NCBI GenBank assembly: GCA_003354225.1
Contig: PIVH01000602.1
Coordinates: 1 to 5,385, forward strand
DNA: 5,385 nucleotides
Direction of reading: 5' to 3'
DNA from: Globobulimina sp.
Lineage: Eukaryota; Foraminifera; Rotaliida
Part shown: positions 1-5,385 of the stretch, piece after piece
Position numbering within the stretch: position 1 is the first letter of the stretch
Layout: every line of letters begins with the position of its first letter
Position numbers and translations under genes: made by a program
The notes under the pieces: model-generated
The model's input: the letters and a program-made list of their open reading frames with translations, nothing else
Told to the model about the DNA's origin: nothing
The model's database searches: none

Positions 1-202
1 TCATTTCGAAATTTTCGACAATATTTAGCTCCATCGCATATTTTAAACAATACTAAAATTATACCCAATAAAAATTATACGAGAGAGAACATGGATAAAA
101 TTACAAAGTATTGGAGTGGCTATGGTGAAGGGATGTATAATGATAAAGTGTTACCGTTTAAATTTTATTACAGTGTACCCAATGAGAATGGTGATGGATG
201 GA
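1..202 (+). other. Unresolved upstream part of the Dispatched-like gene
   Basis: No recognisable sterol-sensing-domain helix is visible in this stretch. Frame 1 is open from base 1 to a TAA at 250-252 (83 codons), which is unlikely by chance in DNA this AT-rich. It reads as soluble, aromatic-rich sequence, for example KYWSGYGEGMYNDKVLPFKF. The domain-matching frame just downstream is frame 2, open from 44. Three explanations remain: a coding loop between TM3 and TM4 followed by a frame change near 193-204, an intron ending at the good acceptor TTTTATTACAG (AG at 172-173) or at the CAG at 204-206, or unrelated open sequence. I cannot choose between them. Confidence 0.35.
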
Positions 203-2271
203 TCAGTTGCCAGACGATTAACGTTCACATTAAATCATGCTGCAAAAGTTAATTATATTTGTACAAAAGTTATACTTCTACAGCACATTTTTTGTTTGTT
301 GTTTTGTTGTTATTTAAGGTGATGGCAACAACATCATTAAGTACAATATTTTCATTTATCGGGAATACAACCTCTAAATTCCCAGCAGTTTATACCTTTG
401 GCGCTTTTTCAGCCTGGTTAGTGTTTGTAAATTATTGTGCAGTGGTTCTATTTTATCCGACCGTGTTAGTGATTCATGACAAATATTTTTATACTCCCAA
501 TCTAAAGCGACCATGGTGTTATAATAAAAATTGTTCAATAGCAAAATCTAAATATGACATTGCAAAAGGAGCTAAAACGTGTTATAATGTTAAATTGAAT
601 GATGAAATGAAACAAAGAAGAATTGATCAATGGTTTGAAGATGTATATTATTGTAGATTTATTCGGAAGTTTAAACATATCATATTAATAATCTTTGGTT
701 TAATATTGTTATTATTTGGTTACTATGCAAGTGGGTTAGAGCCAGATCCCAATGTACCACAAATATTTCCATCAGGCACTAATTACCAAGAATATCGAAG
801 TGATTTATCATCACATTTTGCCACAGAAAATGCATTTCAAATGACAAATTATTTAATATTTGGACTAAAAGGTATTGATCGCTCAGGAACCGATGCGACG
901 TTAATCGATGATATTGGCAGTCCAATTTACGACGAGAAGGTATCATTTGCTTTGGCCGAGGAACAGCAATATATTGCACAAATTTGTGATGATTTGTTAT
1001 GTGGATACAAATCCTATGATTGCCGATATAAGTCCATTTGGTCCGATTTGAAGGTAATAAATCCAGATGAAACGTTTGGTAGTGATGCTTCCTCGGACAT
1101 AAAAGTTGTAAAATGTTTTATGACAGAGTTCAGACAATGGGTCCAAACAGAACCAGTCGCAAAATTAAATAGGAGCCATATTATTCATATTGTAGATGAA
1201 TACAATTTAGATATTAATGCATCAGTGTTTGATGAATGTGTATTTGATGGAACATTTCCAGTACAATATCCACAATGTTTTGGCTTATTATTCGCATTTG
1301 TTTGGATGAATCAAGAAATTCCAACTTCAAATCCGGACTATTCGGCTGGTACTACAAATTATGATTATTGGAAAGAATATATATGGGCAACAAAACAAGA
1401 CGTCGGTCCAGTAGCAGATGCTCTCACTCTCAACGCGAAAGTACGGTTTATACAAATATCGATTTTGTTGGATTTATATGCAAATACAGCATACACGGAA
1501 GGCATATATGCTTATGATAAATGGGAAGAATATGTATTAAAATGGAGAGACAATACGGATGGTTCCGTATCAATGGATAAATATTCAAATGATTTTGTAA
1601 AAACACCGTCAAGCTTAAAATCAATGTCATTTACCGACGTAGGGAAATTTGCGTATTTCTTTCTCCAAAAACAAATAATTGGCGAAGCATTTGTAGGCAT
1701 ATTTTTAAGTTTGACATTAGCATTAATTGTATTGATTTTTGCGACAAACAATTATATTATTTCGTTAATGTGCGTATTTGTAATCTTTTGCATTGTAGTT
1801 TGTGTGATTGGTTTTACTGTTTTGATGGGCTGGAAATTGGGGGTCATAGAAGCAATAATATTTGTATTAGTGGTTGGAATGTCCGTAGATTATGTTGTCC
1901 ATTTAAGTGAAGCGTATTTATCATCGAAAAAATATTTTAAATCTGTTGATAAAGCAAAATCTATGTTGGGTATTGTTGGTGGAAGTGTGTTGTCGGGCGG
2001 ATTGAGTACAATTATTGGTGTTTCCTGGTTATGTTTAGCGGATATTGGATTGTTGAATAAATTTGGTATAACCATATTATTTCTAATTACTACTTCGTTA
2101 TTATATGCATTATGTGCATTTTCTGCCTTTGTTTCAGTCTTTGGACCAAATGGTAACAAAGGCAACGTGTTCATGATCTTTTTAAGATGTTATAAATCGT
2201 GTAATTGTTGTCAACATCGGAAAAATGGAAATCTGGATAATAAGAATATTAATCTTGTTGAGATTGCATAA
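203..2271 (+). CDS. Patched/Dispatched-like RND-family membrane protein, 5' incomplete, spliced (203-247 joined to 319-2271)
   Basis: Members of this family are 12-TM RND-superfamily proteins with two sterol-sensing-type bundles; Patched, Dispatched and NPC1 move or sense sterols and lipid-linked cargo using cation gradients. Here the exon ending at 247 reads SVARRLTFTLNHAAK and continues at 319 as VMATTSLSTIFSFIGNTTS, the usual TM4-TM5 pattern of the first sterol-sensing domain (R...TL..AA....TSL....SF). Counting residues from an ATG at 259: the last helix of bundle one is about 44-72, TM7 139-158, a luminal/extracellular domain about 159-470 with six cysteines (243, 248, 255, 287, 327, 340) and sequons at N304 and N320, then TM8 474-495, TM9 499-521, TM10 525-546, TM11 568-592 and TM12 599-627, followed by a short Cys/Lys-rich tail. 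TM10 carries GMSVDYVVHLSEAY, the GxxxD motif whose Asp (D544) belongs to the RND cation relay. The matching TM4 motif is not in the window. Residues 1-20 of a reading begun at 259 are translated intron. Family call strong; subfamily and substrate unknown. Confidence 0.85.
248..318 (+). other. Spliceosomal intron, 71 nt, phase 0
   Basis: The intron starts GTTAAT and ends TTTAAG, with a T-rich tract over about 288-315 before the acceptor. Removing it joins codon AAA (245-247) in one frame to GTG ATG GCA at 319 in another. This gives an uninterrupted sterol-sensing-domain sequence, AAK followed by VMATT. Seen directly: the splice dinucleotides, the phase match and the domain continuity. Inferred: that it is actually spliced. 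A competing in-frame choice (248-283, 36 nt) would join a different upstream frame and gives a much less family-like junction. Confidence 0.75.
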
Positions 2272-2560
2272 ACAAACTGAATCCTTGAAGTAGATCGTAT
2301 AATTTATATTTGATGTAGTTCACCTCGTTTTAAAAATGAGATCATCACCAAGTGGTTCTAACTCGTCATATTCTAAAGTATACATTCAGAGCAGTTTGTA
2401 TCCAGCGGGTATTTATTTATGAACACTGCAAATTCTTCATTCCACACCTCTCTAGTCATATATATGCAATTTATAATTCATTTGAAAAAAATCTTTTGCA
2501 TAAAATTATTAGCCAGTAAAAAAATTGCACTTTCTGTGTTACAGTGTGACTTTGTTCATC
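2272..2560. other. Intergenic, 3' flank of the Dispatched-like gene; no gene seen
   Basis: AT-rich DNA downstream of the TAA at 2269-2271. I see no convincing coding region, tRNA or other structured RNA. A TTTATT/ATTTATTTAT stretch at 2411-2420 is the only poly(A)-signal-like element, and it lies on the wrong strand for the upstream gene. An 83-codon frame beginning at 2419 runs into the inverted repeat and shows no domain-like sequence. No AATAAA follows the stop on the plus strand in this part. Confidence 0.5.
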
Positions 2561-2851
2561 TACATACTGTTGATGTATGGCAGAAACCAAAAAAACGAAC
2601 CATGATGATCGGACGATGCTTTGAGAACTTGTTATTTGGCACTAATACGTGTATAGTGCTGCATTATTAGTTTCTCCAGATTTTTAGTATTGTGCACCGA
2701 TTAGATTGCACTTTGTGGTGCGCACCGATATTGTAAAAATGGTGCGCACCGGTTGGTTCACGGGAAAGAGTGCTAAAAAAATGGTTATCAAAGCATCGTC
2801 CGATCATCATGGTTCGTTTTTTTGGTTTCTGCCATACATCAACAGTATGTA
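2561..2851. repeat. Long inverted repeat (foldback or MITE-like element)
   Basis: The 64 bases at 2561-2624 are the exact reverse complement of 2788-2851, including a 7-A/7-T run. Pairing continues inward with about 13 of 19 matches to 2643 on the left and 2769 on the right, where both arms share GCACT/AGTGC. Each arm is thus about 83 bp and the spacer about 125 bp. The outer ends read TACATAC...GTATGTA. I found no clear target-site duplication immediately outside (GTTCATC versus CACAGTC) and no transposase in the window. It lies between two convergent genes, a place that tolerates insertions. It may be a non-autonomous transposon, a foldback element, or the source of a long hairpin RNA. Confidence 0.85.
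2690..2750. repeat. Three palindromic iterons in the inverted-repeat spacer
   Basis: The 10-base perfect palindrome GGTGCGCACC occurs at 2717-2726 and again at 2741-2750, centres 24 bp apart. A shorter relative with core GTGCAC sits at 2692-2697, 27 bp further left. Each copy is followed by CGAT or CGGT, so the repeated unit is GTGC(GC)ACCG(A/G)T. These GC-rich palindromes stand out in AT-rich surroundings and are not part of the long arms. They could be binding sites for a dimeric protein or internal repeats of the mobile element. The function is unknown. Confidence 0.65.
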
Positions 2852-2934
2852 CACAGTCAGAAACATTCTCGTTTTTAAAATTAATTAAACACATACAAAT
2901 AAACGTATACAAAGAGGGGGTCGTGAACTTTGAT

Positions 2935-2940
2935 TTTATT
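2935..2940 (-). terminator. Candidate poly(A) signal for the minus-strand seven-helix gene
   Basis: TTTATT on the plus strand is AATAAA on the minus strand. It lies about 117 bases past the stop of the minus-strand gene, a normal distance for a 3' UTR. The intervening sequence is T-rich in the sense direction. The motif is common in AT-rich DNA, so this is suggestive only. Confidence 0.35.
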
Positions 2941-2977
2941 AATAACTAAAAAAAAACATTAAAATGACAAACAAATA

Positions 2978-3025
2978 GAAACAAAAAAGAAAAATAGAAT
3001 TGAAACAAAAAAGAAATTAAATTGC
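2978..3025. repeat. Imperfect 24-bp tandem duplication in an A-rich tract
   Basis: The 15-mer GAAACAAAAAAGAAA occurs at 2978-2992 and again at 3002-3016, a 24-bp period. A weaker related stretch, AACAAAAAGAAAA, lies at 3044-3056. On the minus strand this is T-rich 3' flanking sequence of the gene ending at 3057. It is probably replication-slippage low-complexity sequence within that gene's 3' UTR. Confidence 0.6.
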
Positions 3026-3056
3026 AAACACAATGCGAATTCTAACAAAAAGAAAA

Positions 3057-4100
3057 TCATAAAATCATAATATTGTCTCCATCCATACACCATAGATATA
3101 AATTGGATATCCACAGAGAGACCCCGGCAGCAATTAATTCCGCCACAATGCACCAATAAGAAATCCGGCTCACAAGCTTCACGTCTTCATGTTTATGGGG
3201 ACATTTCAGTAACAACGCACAGTAATACATCGCAGTCACCATCTGAAGCGCGGCCAGCATCACTGATAAAAATGTAAAATTCTGATATAACATAAATGCA
3301 AATGCGCCTAACCCAAACACACAAAAAGCACCAATGTAATGCATCACCGATGATAGCTTCGAATTCTCCGTTTTATTCCAAATCACGCGAATTAACATTC
3401 CAATGTCATACATAAAGAATACATACACCGACACCCATTGCACAGCGAGCACCTTTGAGCCATTATCCGTCCATTCCTTGATTTTAATGACAATGGCAAT
3501 CAATACCAATGTATATTGCATATAATTCCCCACTAAAAACAGCGAATTGAGAGGCGAGCCCGGTAAGGTTAAGATATCTGATATAGATTTTATACATTGA
3601 TTATAAATAGTCTCTATTTTATTTGGCACAGTGAATATTTGATGGCCATAAATCTCCATCATATGGTATCGGATGAAATGTAATTGTTTGGCGGAGGTTA
3701 TTAACACTAATAAAGTGGTGATATAAATGGTTGAATACACGATGCAAAAAATACAGATTATCTTGTAAACATTTAAAGGAACGCATATCATAATTATTGC
3801 AATTACGATGGCTATGGAGGTTAAACATAATTTCACGATGTGCGATATTAATATATAGCGGTCAGCTTTACCGTCATCTTCTGTCGAATCTGCATCGGCT
3901 ATTTCATTTTCCTCTTTTTGGTCTTCAGCGGCGATTTCATTCTCATCTACTTTTAGGTCCTCCCCTGCGTTTTCATCCTCCATACAGATGGTATCGGCTC
4001 TGCCTCTGTCGTTTTCATCCTTCGCGAGCTGGACAAAGGTGTGGACGCTGTCTGCTGGGTCGCTAAAGGATGTTCTGACCCTAGTTAAGCTATTTATCAT
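3057..4100 (-). CDS. Uncharacterised protein with about seven membrane segments and an acidic N-terminus, 347 aa
   Basis: I do not recognise the family. Residues 1-80 are soluble and strongly acidic between about 40 and 76, with a 10-11-residue imperfect repeat in which ENEIA occurs at 53-57 and 64-68 and a related DENAGED at 42-48. Hydrophobic segments fall at about 88-106, 112-135, 186-206, 217-238, 252-272, 275-297 and 311-336. A 50-residue amphipathic, His/Tyr-containing stretch (136-185) lies between the second and third. There is no signal peptide, and the C-terminus is short. Seven helices after a long N-terminal region resemble a receptor-like or integral-membrane orphan, but I see no rhodopsin-type DRY or NPxxY motif and no transporter signature. 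The first ATG is used: it has AAA directly before it (AAAATGATA), and no intron is needed. It is divergent from the gene at 4222 and convergent with the Dispatched-like gene. Confidence 0.75.
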   Translation of the reverse strand: MINSLTRVRTSFSDPADSVHTFVQLAKDENDRGRADTICMEDENAGEDLKVDENEIAAEDQKEENEIADADSTEDDGKADRYILISHIVKLCLTSIAIVIAIIMICVPLNVYKIICIFCIVYSTIYITTLLVLITSAKQLHFIRYHMMEIYGHQIFTVPNKIETIYNQCIKSISDILTLPGSPLNSLFLVGNYMQYTLVLIAIVIKIKEWTDNGSKVLAVQWVSVYVFFMYDIGMLIRVIWNKTENSKLSSVMHYIGAFCVFGLGAFAFMLYQNFTFLSVMLAALQMVTAMYYCALLLKCPHKHEDVKLVSRISYWCIVAELIAAGVSLWISNLYLWCMDGDNIMIL

Positions 4101-4221
4101 TTTTGAAAATTGTGTTAGTTAAGGTTTTTTTGCTCTAAATCTTTGCTAGTGAACCTATGGACCATGGGATATGAGCAATATTAGTACATTTATGATCTAG
4201 AATTATTGTGTTCAGTCTAAG
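4101..4221. promoter_or_regulatory. Short divergent intergenic region, candidate bidirectional promoter
   Basis: Only 121 bp separate the two divergent start codons, so the 5' UTRs and core promoters of both genes must lie here or overlap the genes. A T7 tract lies at 4125-4131 and a CCATGG palindrome at 4162-4167. A related motif in direct orientation abuts each start codon: ATTGTGTTAGTTAAG at 4109-4123 and ATTGTGTTCAGTCTAAG at 4205-4221. No convincing TATA box is evident. If the true start of the right-hand gene is further downstream, the region is longer. Confidence 0.4.
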
Positions 4222-5367
4222 ATGCTCTCCCCAAATATTCAGAAACTTCCAGTAAATTCGTACTTACGAATTTTACATAAATCATTGCACCCAAACATAT
4301 ATTCATTTGGATCACTGCAATATCACACTCATTATCATATTTCTAGCCTCCATCGCCATCAACATTGGCATTTCTGTGTGCAGACAACAAAAAAGAGACA
4401 AGCACAGTTCATCCAGCGGCAAAAAGAAGTCCAACAGCAAGAGATTGAGAAGCAAGAATTGCAAGCGATATATCCCGGTGATTTATCAGACAGCGAAGAC
4501 GAATATATACCGGAAGTGGATTGGGATCATACACGATTTGAATCTCATTATAAACGAATCTGGCAACAAGAACCCGAACCGGAATCAAACCGCGAACGAA
4601 TATATGATAAAGTATTGAAATTCTTTGTCATTGGAACATGGATAGTCGGTGGCGGCTGTTTCTTATTTGGTTGCTTTGCATGGTTTAAAATGAAAAGGCA
4701 ATTAAGATATGTTCGGAAGACACAAAGGTCGATACGTTTTATGCGCAAAATCTATGATAAACACTTAACCAAATTATCACGGCTAATCCCATTGTATTTT
4801 GCCACCATGGATGTGAATAATATAAAAAATATATTATTACCGCTATGTGATGTGGATGAGAGGCATATGTCAGTCGAAAATTTGAATGATAAATGTGAGA
4901 TATGGCAGGAGTTTATAGCTTTAGAGTTACCGTTAAATGATATCATTGATTATGAAGGGAATGGATGCTTAGATGTTGAGGATGTCACTTATTTTATAGC
5001 ATTGTTACATTATTTTTTAGGGCAAACCCGACGCAAAGGAACGCCGTCGGTGCGCAGACAAGTTCGCGATGATATATATAAAATGTTGGAGTGTTATAGC
5101 GATGGAAATGTAACATTGAAAAATATGGGCTCCTATGCATGCGCCTGTTTTTGTTTAGCGATCATATCTCCGCCAAATTTAGGGGATGAAACCATTGGTG
5201 GACAGACATTGGACGAATTTAAATCAAATTATTGTAAATATATGTTAAGAGATGAAGAGATGGAAATTGATACACCGGTTTCGAGAAGAAAGTTTAATTT
5301 TATTTATAAAATATGTGATTTTAGTATTGGATTAACGCCTGAAACAAGAGGACAATTATCGAAATAA
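4222..5367 (+). CDS. Membrane-anchored EF-hand-like protein, 381 aa, N-terminus uncertain
   Basis: The family is not recognised beyond its parts. Residues 57-82 form a Lys/Gln/Glu-rich, coiled-coil-like stretch, followed by an acidic patch (DLSDSEDEY, 87-95). One clear membrane helix spans about 131-155 and is glycine-rich (GGGCFLFG), then comes a strongly basic stalk (157-182). The C-terminal domain (about 185-381) contains DYEGNGCLDVED at 243-254. This fits an EF-hand loop, with D at position 1, acidic or Asn side chains at 3 and 5, Gly at 6, Leu at 8 and Asp rather than Glu at 12. A second, degenerate loop sits at 290-301 (D294, G295, V297, with N at position 12). The likely role is a Ca2+-responsive membrane-tethered protein; this is inference. 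Residues 1-55 are doubtful: nine histidines fall between 19 and 50, which looks like the out-of-frame shadow of a hydrophobic peptide encoded in frame 2. The body from about residue 56 is secure. Confidence 0.75.
   Translation: MLSPNIQKLPVNSYLRILHKSLHPNIYSFGSLQYHTHYHISSLHRHQHWHFCVQTTKKRQAQFIQRQKEVQQQEIEKQELQAIYPGDLSDSEDEYIPEVDWDHTRFESHYKRIWQQEPEPESNRERIYDKVLKFFVIGTWIVGGGCFLFGCFAWFKMKRQLRYVRKTQRSIRFMRKIYDKHLTKLSRLIPLYFATMDVNNIKNILLPLCDVDERHMSVENLNDKCEIWQEFIALELPLNDIIDYEGNGCLDVEDVTYFIALLHYFLGQTRRKGTPSVRRQVRDDIYKMLECYSDGNVTLKNMGSYACACFCLAIISPPNLGDETIGGQTLDEFKSNYCKYMLRDEEMEIDTPVSRRKFNFIYKICDFSIGLTPETRGQLSK
4252..4383 (+). other. Possible in-frame intron at the 5' end of the EF-hand-like gene
   Basis: A donor-like CCA/GTAAAT begins at 4252 and an acceptor-like TGTGTGCAG ends at 4383. 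The interval is 132 nt, divisible by three, so removing it preserves the frame. It would delete exactly the odd His-rich segment and join MLSPNIQKLP to TTKKRQAQF. Against it, the interval contains a strongly hydrophobic frame-2 peptide (NITLIIIFLASIAINIGIS) and a relatively GC-rich run at 4345-4370, which are unlike intron. The choice is open. Confidence 0.25.
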
Positions 5368-5372
5368 ATAAA
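5363..5372 (+). terminator. Overlapping AATAAA hexamers at the stop of the EF-hand-like gene
   Basis: AATAAA occurs at 5363-5368, overlapping the TAA stop, and again at 5367-5372. This is very close to the stop codon for a poly(A) signal. A further signal may lie beyond the window, so it is only a candidate. Confidence 0.25.
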
Positions 5373-5385
5373 TGTGACTTATCTA

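Noticed and set aside
1448-2174. Several minus-strand frames opposite the Dispatched-like gene
   Set aside because: They overlap a strongly supported coding sequence and show no family features; they are antisense shadows.
2345-2375. GGTTCTAACTC resembling a tRNA B-box
   Set aside because: It departs from the B-box consensus, and no cloverleaf or A-box can be built around it.
2419-2670. 83-codon plus-strand frame in the convergent intergenic region
   Set aside because: No domain-like sequence, and its second half is simply the left arm of the inverted repeat, whose mirror copy is equally open on the other strand.
2690-2750. Palindromic iterons considered as a CRISPR-like array
   Set aside because: The repeats are only about 10 bp, there are at most three copies with short spacers, and the setting is eukaryotic.
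2561-2851. Inverted repeat considered as a classical cut-and-paste DNA transposon
   Set aside because: No transposase in the window and no flanking target-site duplication; kept only as a foldback or MITE-like repeat.
2667-2912. 81-codon minus-strand frame and a 60-codon plus-strand frame at 2706-2888
   Set aside because: Both run through the hairpin and its palindromic spacer. Their internal peptide repeats reflect the DNA repeats and not protein evolution.
3797-4066. 89-codon Arg/Leu/His-rich plus-strand frame opposite the seven-helix gene
   Set aside because: It lies antisense to the acidic, membrane-coding sequence and its composition is the expected shadow of Glu/Asp and hydrophobic codons.
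1-5385. Bacterial or giant-virus origin of the window
   Set aside because: The GT-AG intron restoring a sterol-sensing domain, long intergenic regions and lack of ribosome-binding-site spacing favour a nuclear eukaryotic genome, though a viral origin cannot be fully excluded from sequence alone.

Overview
The window looks like nuclear DNA of an AT-rich, intron-containing microbial eukaryote, probably a free-living protist. Signs of this are a canonical GT...AG intron that repairs the reading frame of a recognisable membrane-protein domain, wide intergenic gaps, no Shine-Dalgarno-type leaders or operon packing, candidate AATAAA signals, and a Patched/Dispatched-class gene. All the genes use the standard genetic code. 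I cannot name the lineage from sequence alone.

Layout. Positions 1-2271 (+) carry the 3' part of a Patched/Dispatched-like RND-superfamily membrane protein. The window enters the gene inside its first sterol-sensing domain, so TM1, the first ectodomain and most of the first membrane bundle lie outside the window or in exons I cannot identify. A 71-nt intron (248-318) separates a short exon from the main exon. Positions 2272-3056 are intergenic, lying between two convergent genes. This gap holds a 291-bp inverted repeat (2561-2851) with perfect 64-bp outer arms and three short palindromic iterons in its spacer, followed by an A-rich tract and a candidate poly(A) signal for the minus-strand gene. 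Positions 3057-4100 (-) encode an unrecognised 347-residue protein with an acidic, repeat-bearing N-terminus and about seven membrane segments. Positions 4101-4221 are a short divergent intergenic region. Positions 4222-5367 (+) encode a 381-residue protein with a Gln/Glu-rich coiled-coil-like stretch, one clear membrane helix, a basic stalk and a C-terminal region with one good EF-hand-like loop and one degenerate one. Its first 55 codons are doubtful.

How they fit together. All three genes encode membrane proteins, but nothing in the sequence proves a shared pathway. The second and third genes share a 121-bp divergent upstream region and could be co-regulated. The strongest points for follow-up are the inverted-repeat element, the corrected 5' structure of the Dispatched-like gene, and the unresolved 5' end of the EF-hand gene, where a strongly hydrophobic peptide is encoded in a different frame from the rest of the protein.
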